Assembly (NCBI GenBank): GCA_024811115.1
Contig: JAKOGH010000571.1
Span: 22,406 to 86,405, forward strand
DNA: 64,000 nt
From: Terana coerulea
Taxonomy: Eukaryota > Basidiomycota > Agaricomycetes > Polyporales > Phanerochaetaceae
Reading direction: 5' to 3'
Shown: positions 22,501-32,638 of the stretch, piece by piece
Layout of the letters: the number at the start of each line of letters is the position of its first letter
Numbering within the stretch: the stretch's first letter is position 1
Translations under genes and position numbers: made by a program
The notes under the pieces: generated by a model
Seen by the model: the letters and a program-made list of their open reading frames with translations, nothing else
What the model was told of the DNA's origin: nothing
The model's database searches: none

Positions 22501-22821
22501 ACCAGAGCAGCATCGAGCGCGGCTTCCGGTATATCCAGCGTTGTACGTGCCCATTCTCCTTCACCTTCTCCTCATCGCTCACTTCGTCCTCGTAGCCTGG
22601 TACAATGAGCCCAAGTTCCCGCCCGGCAAGCCTGTCGAGCCCGGTTGGGATCCCTCTTTGGCCAGACGGGCACCGACGGCGTGCACCGCTACATGAGCGG
22701 CGTCGACCCGGGCAACCCGAGCGCGGTGACGACGTTCTTCGAGAAGTTCGTGGACCCGCGTGGTGGCGAGTACTTCTTCTCGCCGAGCATGAAGACGCTG
22801 CGGGAGTATGTTGCGGTTTGA
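19530..22821 (+). CDS. Pro/Gly-rich PGW-domain DyP-type peroxidase-like protein
   Basis: About 13 exons. A tiny first exon (ATGTC, 19530-19534) joins exon 2 at about 19609, a run of Gly-Met-Gly-Gly-Pro-Pro-Pro repeats followed by Asn- and K-P-S-D-G-S-G-G-rich linkers (exons to 20153, 20207-20287, 20347-20472). The PGW domain is in 20528-20598 (N-I-P-A-G-W-Q-T-T-I-T-S before the shared phase-0 intron), 20653-20926, 20967-20999 and 21058-21098. The DyP domain follows: 21182-21220 (N-I-Q-G-D-V), 21273-22102, 22168-22348, 22406-22542 and 22597-22821. The proximal haem His is in C-P-F-A-A-H-M-R-K-S-N-P-R and the distal Arg in R-R-H-N-M-P-Y-G-P-E. The usual G-x-x-D-G motif reads G-Y-R-G-G, so the catalytic Asp is missing. 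Frame breaks occur in the Pro/Gly repeat and near 22653, where one C is missing before L-F-G-Q. DyPs use H2O2 to oxidise dyes and phenols. Confidence 0.8.
19609..20040 (+). repeat. Tandem Pro/Gly-rich coding repeat
   Basis: Degenerate units of 33-54 bp encode P-P-G-G-M-G-G-P-P-P-G-P or P-P-P-G-W-G. The natural repeat frame changes several times. The motif TGGGGTCCCCGCC occurs three times, and each occurrence lacks one C needed to keep the frame. Such low-complexity tails often form flexible or self-associating regions. Confidence 0.75.
20154..20206 (+). other. GC-AG intron in the DyP gene
   Basis: The only donor that keeps the K-P-S-G / D-G-S-G-G repeat in frame is G|GCAAGT at 20153/20154, with acceptor ACGCAG ending at 20206. 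It is phase 1, like the next intron in the repeat-encoding region. Confidence 0.6.
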
Positions 22822-23640
22822 AGTTGTGTAAAGATACGTGGCGATTTCGCGAGCAGCGTTGGTGGTCCGAGTCGTCCACGCCGTGTGGAAACTATGAATA
22901 GCTGGGTGTACAATATTTGCAGTACTTGGAACGTTTGCGTGCGTTACGTAGTAAGGAATTAAGAAATGTTTCAGCTCTCTGCAGAACGAGGCTCGACGCC
23001 AGTGACCGTGATGTGACTGGCGACTTGACGACCTGCCTGGAGCCGCGAGCGCACTCCGGGCTGGTGCGCTGATGCGCACTTGCTTGTCTCTGTGTGGCAC
23101 CGCTTTGTGGCGCCAGCACTCTGTCCCCATGCTGCTCACTGCTCTGTCCGAACTGTCATCGCAAATTCCTAGTTTTGTTATGGTGCGTGGTGATTACCGT
23201 GCGGCGATGTATTCCGCTTGTTTATATCCTGGAATATTCCACAGATACCACCTCGAATACTACAGACGCCCTTCGTGGCGTCTGCGATTTTGTCAAGGGC
23301 CAGCGAAGACTCAGCTGAGTCCTTTTAAGGCGGCTACATACTTACAGGTGAGTATATTTTGGGTAATTTCCTGCGCCGGTTTTGCTGACTATGGCTCATG
23401 CAATTAGCACATTATCGGCGCAGCTATACTGCGATGTGGGATGATGATGCATCGACAATGCTATTCATGCTATGACACTGGTACGCACTATCTTCAGTCT
23501 TCGAAGCCAAGTACCAATCGACCGTATGACTACCAGCTGCTGCACTTGGATCCGTATGGAGTATATTGCGCAGTCACAGCCATCCTACGTGCTGTGCAGC
23601 TGAAACTTTGCCAGCACTCATGAAATCGCTGTGTATTAGG
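22822..23640. other. 3' flank of DyP gene; first copy of a tandem duplication flank
   Basis: No gene is supported. About 23.04-23.5 kb is similar to 24.97-25.45 kb, for example a shared GATGCGCACTTGCTTGTCT, and forms the end of the first unit of a tandem duplication of about 1.9 kb. Confidence 0.6.
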
Positions 23641-24860
23641 TTCAAGCACCTGATCCTTATACCCCCATAACAACACTCATCAACTCTGCGCTGGCGAGAT
23701 TCCACGCTTTCATTGCTACACCCTACCGAAGCACCTTTCTTATCATAGCGCACAATGAGGTGCACGCTTAGGCAGTCGTCACGCAGGCTGCGGCCACTTT
23801 TTCGCTGCGTTGGTCTTGGTCGAGGATCCGCAAGATGGACACGCTGCATGGGCACCTTTCTCGTAGCGCGAAGGGTCCGAACCGCCACTTCAGATACCGC
23901 GCTGGTGGGGAAACGCAACTACAGATTGAAGGCGATGCTCACCAACGCGAAGCCAATGCGATTCACGGGCACCGTTGTTCATTCGATTGCTGTGCTCATC
24001 ATAAGGCGTCAGAGCGACAAGGGCGCAGAGCGCCGCGCGCTGTGGGCGACCGACGACGACCAAATTGTAATTTGCGAGCTGAACAGCTTCGTGACCAACG
24101 CACCGTGGAGCTGCTGTTCAAGAGCCTTGCATCCGACAGGGCCACGGCGATGTTTGGCGCGAAGCTGACGACGTTTCAAAAGAGCGATAAGGGCTGCTCA
24201 TGTCGTGGACAAAGAAAATTAAGCTGACTCTCATGCTCACTGTCTAATTTGTAGCCAGAGCCGTCGCGATCCCGCCTGACAGTGACACACCTGAGATCAC
24301 GAAGGTCGGCGCGCGAGCGAACAGTTGTGACTGTTGAATCCGCTGCCAGAACACGCATGCTCCTAAGTCTCAAATGATGAGCACACGAATGGGGCGGCGA
24401 CGGCGGGCACATACCTGTGCGTACCAGAGTAGCATTCACTGAGGCTTCCGATTTATTCTACGCGGTACGCCGTCCTCCTTCATTACTATCTTTCTCTCCT
24501 CATCGCTCATAATATCTTCTCAGCCTTTTACAACGACACGAATTTCCCGTTCTGCAAACTTATCGACTCTAGCTGAGACACTACGTTTTGACTACGTTGG
24601 CCAGATAACTTGAAGCGACAATAACGTGCACGCCAACGTGAGCGGCGTCGACTCAAGCAACCTGAGCAAAGTAACACCATTTTTTGAGAGGTTCGTGGAC
24701 ACCCATGGCGGCCACTACCTTCTCTCACCCAGCTTGAAGGAGTTTCAGGCTATGCACACGAATGTGGTGACTCCGAGTCATGAGCGGCGTTGATACTAGT
24801 CTTCACTCGCCATGTGGAACGTAACAGCCGTCACAGTAAACGGCCAGTGTATAATGCACT
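23640..24860 (+). pseudogene. Decayed tandem copy of the DyP peroxidase 3' half
   Basis: The segment matches the second half of the DyP domain at 21.6-22.8 kb but with many frameshifts and stops. Recognisable pieces are the part around R-F-R-Y-R-A-G-G (23.89 kb), M-R-F-T-G-T-V-V (23.96 kb), M-F-G-A-K-L (24.15 kb) and the region around the later introns (24.3-24.7 kb). No upstream PGW domain is attached. Many differences are C to T or G to A. The haem His region is lost. Confidence 0.8.
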
Positions 24861-25785
24861 TACTGTAGTGAAGAATGAAGAAATCCTTCAACGCGTTATC
24901 TCGATGGTGGAACTAATGCATCCCATGATGATCGTCGAGGCCTGGCGCCGGCGGCGTGACTGGGTGACACCGTGTAGAGCGCGTCCCAATCTGATGCGCT
25001 GATGCGCACTTGCTTGTCTTTGTTTGGCGTCACTTCGTGGCGCCGGCGCTTTCAGCTCCCTGTCATGCTGCTCTGTTCGAACCGTCAATCGCAAGTTCCT
25101 GGTATCGTTACGGTGCGTGATGATCACTTCGCTTTGATGAAGCAAACAAAATTGTATCCCGGACTATGCCGCCTCGAATGCCACAATAACCTGGATGGCG
25201 TCTGCAATGCTCATTAAGGGCCAGTGAAGACTCACTTGCGACCGTTTGAGGCAGTTACTTACAGGTAAGCAGACTTCCGGACAATTTCATACGCCTCTTT
25301 TACTGACCATGCCCAAGCAATTAGTGAGTGTGTAGCAATTCAGAATGATGCATCGACGATACTGTCAATACTGTTGCGTTGGTACAATGGTACCAGCTTC
25401 AGTCTTCGAAACCAAATGTCAAGGGACCGTATGAACAGGCGGAGCCGTGATAGGTGTTGTGTACCTTAGGCAGTGTCACATTCCCTGAGTTTGGCATGTA
25501 TTAGGTTGGACCAGGTGAAAGGCCACGTCGGTGCTCGCATGCCCGTCGCAAAACCCACTGTCCTCCTCACCAGCGCAAGACTTTCTGTCTGCCATCGCTA
25601 CTACTCGCTAATTCCATCCCGCGAGTTGGCACAGATACCACCAGATTGACATACACTCACGCCTCCCTGAGCGGTCCGATCGTCAGCGTTTTTGCGTCCG
25701 ACCAATACCCATCGTCTTCGAGTACGTCTCCGTCCTTATCTGCAAAACCTGGGTGCCACCTTGACATTCTCTGGATATAGCTGCT
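24861..25785. other. Intergenic, second copy of the DyP 3' flank
   Basis: No gene is supported. Up to about 25.45 kb the sequence mirrors 22.9-23.55 kb, the outer end of the tandem duplication. The remainder is the presumed upstream region of the F-box pseudogene. Confidence 0.6.
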
Positions 25786-28342
25786 ATGATAAGCAGTACG
25801 TTCCTTGAAAATCCTTCGCTCCCTGGCTCGCGCAACGGGCTCCCCGCGCAACACGTGAAGATCAACGCATCCATGCTCTCAGCGCAATTAACGTCCTCCG
25901 TGACCTCACTCGGGACTCTATCCGATTCGAGGATGTATCTTTGCGCCGATATGGAAGCTGCAGATATCCATGTCGTCAAAACAGCTCTCCAAATTGTTTG
26001 CGCTACCAGCCACGACTTCGACATCTACCATACTGCCCTAACTAAGGTTCTCGCCACCGCTCGTCATCCCTCTCCGCTGATTCATCCGGTCGTTCGCACT
26101 TTCTGGGCAGTGACAGTTCTCGAGCTGTTCCGTGTCGAACTTCCCTATACCATGTCCCTTCGGCGGGCCATAGACACCTTGGCGGCGTTGGACAAGTTGC
26201 GCATCAAGTGGGCTCACTGGCCAAAGCAAGCGACAAATGAAGTCACCTGTCCCTTGTATCCGTTATCCAATGTACGGCTCCAGGTTCTTTCAATATGGGG
26301 AGAAGCAGTGTGGAGTCTGGATGCGCGTACTGCATACCTCGTTGAGTGGCTTGCTTGCTCGGGCACTGTTTTCTCCCTCATTCACGTCGACTTTTGGCGC
26401 ATGATGATGCTGAACGACGAGCTGCAAAGAGCAGTTCAAGCAATTGTTGATGCTTCCTCGAAAACGGTGAAACAAGTGTGGCTATATACCAGGCTTGATA
26501 TGGACCTGAACATCTGTAAGTTCTGATATTGATTGGCTATGCTGTACCACACTGCTGATGCTACCGTACTGTAGTTGCCGACGCCCTCTCTCAATGCGAT
26601 AAGCTAGATGATCTCTCACTCGTTACACCATATCACGCCCCTAATTTCCTACGACTTCGAGACCTGCTGAGCTGTCCATGGAATTCAAGCATCATACACA
26701 TCCATCTGCATCTTGAGCACATCTCGTGCTGCGTAGAGCCCACACTTCACCAATGGCGCACGCTAGATGACACACTTCAGAGGCAAAGCATGACCCTTCT
26801 GCAGCACGTTGCTGTTGGACTTGTCTCCCTGGTCATCCCCCCAAACGAAGTGTTCCACTGGGGTAATTACTACGATTTCGAGCCATACCGGCATGGTCGC
26901 GGACACTTGGACCTGGCAGAATTCCTTCCTGCCACGCACGCACGACGTGTTCTGTATCACTGGCCAACTCTTCGTGCAGATCCCGAGACCGTGTCGTTTC
27001 CGCTGCCTTCGCCAATATTTCCCGTTGAGGTCTGCGAACGCATCATTAACTTCTCGCCCAACCCAGTGAATACACCAATGTATACTGGGATAACGATGTA
27101 GCCGCAACACTCAAAGCATGTGCGCTCACATGCCACGCGTGGACCGTTAGAAGCCAGTTTCACCTCTTTCGAGCTGTGAAAGTACAATGCAATGCGCACG
27201 GAGACCAAAGCGTTGACGATTTGATCCGCCTTGCCATAAAATCCGACCACATACGGTCCGGTGTTGAATCTGTGACCGGCGTAGCGGGGGCCCATCGAAT
27301 CCTGGTTTGCATCTCATTCCCGTTCGACTACCACGGCTTCTTCCTCAGCTGGCGCATTTAGAGTTCGATGGAGGGGTATTTTACCCGCCGCCGGGGAGGG
27401 TGCTCGACGTCTCTCTGCGCCAGTTTCACGCCGTCACAACGCTGAGACTTTGCGATATCATTTTCCATTCTCCGCGTGACATTTGCCGCCTCGTCGCTGC
27501 TTTGCGCTCGTTGGCACACCTCAACATCTTTTACCCTGCCTGGCATGAAGCACTAATTGATCAGCAGCATTGGCCTAGGCTGTCAATTACACACGCTCTT
27601 TCCCATCCACGTTTGAAGGCGCTCGCCATTGGTGCAGATGCCAGCTGGTTGCAAGAGAGCCGGGCACTCTGCCTCCTTGACTGGCTGATCCAATCCAAGA
27701 TCATCACGGAGCTCACTCACATCAGCTTCGATGGGACTATGGTTCTAAACGACATGATGCTCCGCACCGTAGAAGCAGTGTGTCAAGCTGGTCAGAAATA
27801 CATGGCTGCAATCCGGCTCAAATTTGGACCCCAGATTGAGTTCAGTCACGGTGAGTGCTGTTCGTGCAGAAGATGAATATTGTACATACTGATCGATTAC
27901 TCCTGAACTAGTCGGCAGCATGCTGTCCACTCTGCATCATCTGCAGCGCCTTCAGCTTGGTATTCCATACGATACACAGGCATTTTCACGCGTTCTTAAC
28001 CTCCTTTCACATCTGAATTGCGCGAACCTTCTAGAGCTTACACTAGAGCTTGAGCAATATCAAGGTCATTGCTCCGAGCCGGCTATGATGAAGTGGGAGC
28101 AATTTGACGAGGTACTCCAGGGGGAACAGTTTTGCAGGGCACGTATCAACGTCCACTGGTTCTGTGTACGAGTGCCCAGAGATGAGCCTGTGGTATGGGG
28201 AAAGAGGTATTGGTTGTATATGCCCGCCGAGGCAGATCAGATCCCAAGAGATCTCATGTCCCTTCTTCCCCGCACATACCAGCGAGGCACTCTGTATTAT
28301 CGTGTCGACCCTAATGCTGCGCCACAATATCTTCTCGTATGA
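25786..28342 (+). pseudogene. Frameshifted second copy of the F-box/LRR-like gene
   Basis: Same architecture as the protein at the window start. Exon 1 is 25786-about 26515. After an intron ending near 26574 come the C-module (W-G-N-Y-Y ... D-L-A-E-F-L-P), the F-box-like P-S-P-I-F-P-V-E-V-C-E-R-I-I-N-F, the N-module, an intron at 27852-27911, and the final C-module ending L-L-V-stop at 28342. The frame breaks just after I-I-N-F (near 27045, a C is missing) and again near 27290 before H-L-I-P-V-R-L-P-R. Either the gene is dead or two indels are sequencing errors; the codons between the breaks are well preserved. Confidence 0.75.
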
Positions 28343-28421
28343 AATTGCTATATAGTATCAAGTTGGAACACTTTGTTTATAAGTCACTTACAATGAATTT
28401 CTCAGCTGTGATCTTGGCACA

Positions 28422-28740
28422 TTATTTCATACATAGGTTACCGGAATGTATTGCATATCTAAAGCAATTAGTGTCGGCGCATTCTGATGCCATATTACCA
28501 CACTCCGCCCAGTAAATCCAGTGACAGACACCTTCGATAACGTCAGGGATCCAAAAGGCAAATTCTGCCGGCTGAGCCAGCTCGTCCGCGTTGATTTTGC
28601 AATCCTTCAGCAGAAAGCCGAAGATGTCAATCAACTTTGAACCTCGACAACGCGCTAGAGCCCTGTGCCTGCGGGTCTTTACGGGTAGTACAGAAGTGAG
28701 CACAGTCGTTAAACTCGTAGGCGACGATGGTGCCAAAGGT
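28422..28740 (-). pseudogene. Fragment of a dienelactone hydrolase gene
   Basis: On the minus strand near 28640-28545 the sequence encodes L-L-K-D-C-K-I-N-A-D-E-L-A-Q followed by W-I-P-D-V-I-E-G. This matches A-L-K-N-C-K-I-I-A-D-E-L-A-Q and W-I-P-D-F-F-D-G of the intact hydrolase at 32.6-33.7 kb. No nucleophile or His region follows. It sits next to an F-box copy, as the intact gene does, so both were duplicated together. Confidence 0.65.
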
Positions 28741-28879
28741 CGGTCCTTATGAGGGAGGAACGGCGTGCGATATGCTATTCACACCCGTCCATAGTACACC
28801 GAACTCCGTATACGGCCAAAGACCGGGGCAAATGAGCAGACCGCCGGCTATTTCTTGCAATGTCGAGCGTAGAAGCGTC

Positions 28880-29180
28880 GGGCCGTCCACATTGAGCGCC
28901 ATGCGTTAACCGCGCGCGTGGCGATGATGTCGCTGGAGCACAAGAATGCATTTTCGTGCGTCCGCAGACATGCAATGGATGCATTCGGCCTGTGTTGCGG
29001 AGGATTCTATGACGTCTCTATTAATGAGAGCTGGAAACAAGAACTAGAAAGACGCACAGTAGTGCTAAACTTCTAGTCCCATTGGGAAGATATTTGCGTA
29101 CAGCCGACCCCAAATGCGCTCGCTGTGCTTCTGAATATAGTACTCAATCACGAGGTCAAGTCCTGGGGCACGCTCGGTCC
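28880..29180 (-). pseudogene. Fragments of the L-amino-acid-oxidase-like gene
   Basis: Near 29160-29070 minus, I-E-Y-Y-I-Q-K-H-S-E-R-I-W-G-R-L-Y matches the oxidase G-I-K-Y-E-I-M-E-G-S-E-R-I-G-G-R-L-Y. Near 28975-28905 minus, L-R-T-H-E-N-A-F-L-C-S-S-D-I-I-A-T-R matches L-R-K-N-D-N-A-F-F-C-Y-N-D-I-T-V-T-R. Order and strand agree with the intact gene at 9.1-11.8 kb. The rest is missing. Confidence 0.6.
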
Positions 29181-30289
29181 GCGGATGGCTGACAGGAAGC
29201 AGCAGCCAGAAAACGTAGGTGAGCGTGCGGCGGCGGCTGCGCGAGGGGGATGGCACCTACAGGGTTGCTTCCTTAGGTTCTTCTTCGCATGCTTCGAGTG
29301 GCGGACGACCCTGTACGAGCCTGAGCGCGCCTTACGTCGCTGACGCGGGTTGCCCATTGCGCGCGCGGCCTGCAGACAAATACGGAGGAAATCTCTTTCG
29401 GTGCGGCACCTGCGCTTGGCTTCAGAACCTTCCCCGCGATGCGTGAGACACCGAGCCACTTACCGAACGTTCCAAGCGGGCGCGTTCATGTAGTCTCAGA
29501 GTTACATATCCCTTGAACGTTCATGCGTTTGCTTCCCGCCTCCGATGTTCCCCCTCGCGCATCCTGCTATGTTAACAGCTACGAGTTTGCTGCTTCAAGT
29601 CGCGTTGTAGCTCTCCGAGGGTCGCTTTGTTTGTGAATGGCATGTGAGAACCTTGTAATATTGACATTCGAGTAATTTGATGTTCTGGTCATTTTTGCGG
29701 CTTCACGAATGAGTATGTGCTTCAGTTTCAGGCCCGCCAGAGAGTCGATGAGCTTCTGCGCATCAACGACATATAGCAGAGCCCTGCCTGATTGTTGGGG
29801 TGAACGTGTGCGGTTCTACGAGAGGACGCTGGAGCGAGGGCATGGACCAGCGCAAGTTCCATGGCGTCGCTCAAACAGATATAATTCTGAGATGAAGAAT
29901 ACCTGTGAGTTAGGTTCACCAGGACGAGCTTGAACGAGACGCACCAAAGATTATCGGTGGCTTCCTATACAACTCTTCTAGGCCTCGGCAATCCGCAATA
30001 CATTCTGTAGCAACTCCATAGCTTTCAAATCTCTGAACGCGGCGCCAAAGGCGGCGCTCACTCTACCTTGGAGAGCACGACAGCGCGGTAGCCTGCAGGT
30101 GTGTGGCTGGTGCCGTTCCACCGCGTTGGGTCCTCTGACTGGAGTCGGACAGGCGGCGAGGTGCGTCAAGTGCTTGAACGGTGCTTTCCAAAAGGAAACA
30201 GAAGATTTTCGTATAGTAGACAAATTGTCGAAGAGATACGATTGTCGTCGAGGATTGATATAGGTGAGGAGAGCGAAAGGCAAGACGTT
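29181..30289. other. Intergenic region without a recognisable gene
   Basis: About 1.1 kb between the oxidase fragment and the TIR element. Open frames are short and unlike any family I know. Confidence 0.5.
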
Positions 30290-30298
30290 CCGAACGCT

Positions 30299-31246
30299 TA
30301 GTCTCGTTCCCAGCCGTATCTATGACATTGGCCCTACGGGACCTGCCGTGCGGAGATCGAAAAGTCGATGCACGGTAATGTAATAGAACGTCTGGTCACT
30401 TTGAACCGTCCGGGTGTAGATCGCTCGCACGTGACCGCGCCTGCTCGCTCACAGTTGCTGCTCTCGCTTGTCACTCAACACTTGGAGCTCTTTGTATGCA
30501 TGTAGTCTCATTTATATATTGTTATCTTGGGTTAAAAGGCATGCACATGTGGAAGCTTCAAGTATTGAATATATGATGGGACAAGGGCCCAACTAAAAGC
30601 GGCCAAAACAAGTCAGAGTGTAAGAGAAAATATAATGGGCTGCTACACATGCAGCCAACGAGAATGAGGTGTGAAGACTGCGCAGAATGGGCTTCTTAGG
30701 GTGTATAAGACCTGTTCACAGCTAACTTGATAGTTGCAGGGGTTGGAATCACCGCAGACGAAGCTACATGACAAGACTCTAGGTGCATAAAAATTAATAG
30801 GCTCGAGCAAAGAAGACGCACCGTGGAGGAGTACCCATTGGTATCTCATAGCATCCTCTTCCCCTCTCATAGTGCCCTAATCATGCGCTGCACTTGAGAA
30901 GCCTTCACAATAACTCGCCCAGTGTAGCTGGTTCGGCAGAATCGCTGTCTGCTTGTGAAGAGCTATTCGGGCTCAGTATGCAGGAGATAGGCTGAGAGAA
31001 AAATGTAACGGGCGCGGAAGGCTGGGAGAACATGAACCGAGTCTAGCAGGGGAGGAAAGGGCAAGGAACGGTCGTCGTCGACATCGAGAGCAAGCCAGAG
31101 AGCCGTCACGTGCGAGCGATCTACACCCGGATGATCCAAACTCACCAGACGCTCTAACGAGCCAGTGAACATCGCTTTTTCGATGTCCGACTCACTGGCC
31201 GAAAGCCTTGTGCTTTCGGAGTTCAGAGCGGATGGGAACGAGACTA
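30299..31246. mobile_element. Non-autonomous TIR transposon, MULE-like (948 bp)
   Basis: The ends are TAGTCTCGTTCCCA and TGGGAACGAGACTA, exact inverted complements. The outer 150 bp or so on each side form an imperfect terminal inverted repeat; for example GGGTGTAGATCGCTCGCACGTGA occurs near 30412 and, inverted, near 31107-31130. Flanking it are the 9-bp direct repeats CCGAACGCT at 30290-30298 and 31247-31255, a length typical of Mutator-like elements. No transposase is encoded. Parts of a related element occur at 50.92-51.48, 53.52-53.78 and 62.84-62.97 kb. Confidence 0.8.
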
Positions 31247-31380
31247 CCGAACGCTCGCGGCGCGGAGCCGATGCATCATGCGACCGACTGATGCGCTGAT
31301 GTGTCGGAAAAATATTCGGAGACTCCCGAGCGGCCGTGAGCGCTCGTGAGGCCCTGAGCCAGAACCGGGCTCACCGACAC

Positions 31381-32011
31381 AAGCTTCAGTGGGACGATGG
31401 TTCTGGACGATTCAATGCTTCTCACCGTGGAAACAGTGTTTCAAGCCGGCCACAAGGACATGGAAGACGTCCGGCTTGAATTTGGGCCTCAGATTGAGTT
31501 CGGCCGTTGTGAGTGCTGTTAACACAGAAGGTGCCTTTACTCTCGTACATACTGAATACTGATAACTCCAAAACTAGTCAGCAGCATGCTGTCAACTCTA
31601 CATCACTTGCAGCGCCTTCAGCTTGGCGTTCCATATGATGCACCAGCCTTTTCACGCATGCACAACCTCCTTTCACGGTTAAATTGCTTGAACCTCCTGG
31701 AACTTACGCTGAATATTCAGCAATATCCAGGTCATTGCTCTGAGCCGGCCACAACAGAGTGGGGGCGACTCGACGAGGTGCTCCAAGAGGAACAATTTCT
31801 CAGTGCACACATCAATATTCTCTGGTTTTGTGCACAAGTGTCCGGAGATGAGCCTGTGGTATGGGGAAAGAGATATGACATGGATATGCCTCCTGAGGCA
31901 GATAAGATTCCAAGAGATCTCATGTTGCTCCTGCCATACACGTACCAGCATGGTGTTCTATTCTATTATATTCAGATTAACCCGAACACAACAGGATATC
32001 TCCTTGTATAA
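31381..32011 (+). pseudogene. Truncated third copy of the F-box/LRR-like gene
   Basis: Only the 3' part remains. A piece of the penultimate exon (F-S-G-T-M-V-L-D-D-S-M-L) is followed by an intron and the complete last exon (31586-32011, starting M-L-S-T-L-H-H-L-Q-R-L-Q-L-G). There is no F-box. The last exon is open and serves as the reference for the G missing near position 107 in the copy at the window start. Confidence 0.8.
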
Positions 32012-32199
32012 AGTCATTGTGGTACACAGTCGAGATACTCAGTAGTCCTGCTTTTCTGCGCAGTTTCTGGATGCCAATTCATACAACAATCACCGGGGTG
32101 GGTTACACATATGTAGCGATGCAAGTCAATGCCTTCTTAAGTATCCCGAAATTCAGCTATATCTCATCATACCAAGCATGTCTGTGTCTCACCCAGCTA

Positions 32200-32510
32200 A
32201 CACGCTGGCACACGGCACGCGTGGACACAGTCATGGTTGTGCCATGTGCCTTCACCACCACCTCAACTAGTAAAGTGCGCACCCGGGTCCTGAGTCCATA
32301 ATGCTTCCAAGACGGAAATAGTAGTGTCAAACCCTCAGACGGTAGGTATTACTAATACCGAGCTTTCAACGTGTCTATGGCTGTCCTGTGCCCTACCAGT
32401 TCCTTGATTGACTTGCATGCATGTAGATGGATGCGGTGGTATGAAGCTGACAGATGGTCGTAACAAAACAATGCCTTCGGACCAGAGCGGCGAAAGCATG
32501 AGCGTTTCAT
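32200..32510. pseudogene. Fragments derived from the 18.5-20.5 kb locus
   Basis: Near 32311-32342 and 32427-32500 plus, D-G-N-S-S-V-K-P-S-D-G and D-G-C-G-G-M-K-L-T-D-G resemble the K-P-S-D-G-S-G-G linker exons of the DyP gene, with similar intron borders. Near 32220-32290, minus-strand similarity to the end of the degenerate PGW gene (18.48-18.6 kb) is visible. The order matches the original locus, so this looks like a deleted copy of it. Confidence 0.45.
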
Positions 32511-32638
32511 CTATGTCTTGGGATAGACCAGTGGATTTATTGACAACCACCGGGATTGTAACGTTCGAGCGACATTCAAGATATGCGCGCTCACACGTTA
32601 CTGATGCAGCGAATCGCTCTGGGAAATCCCTTCGCAGA

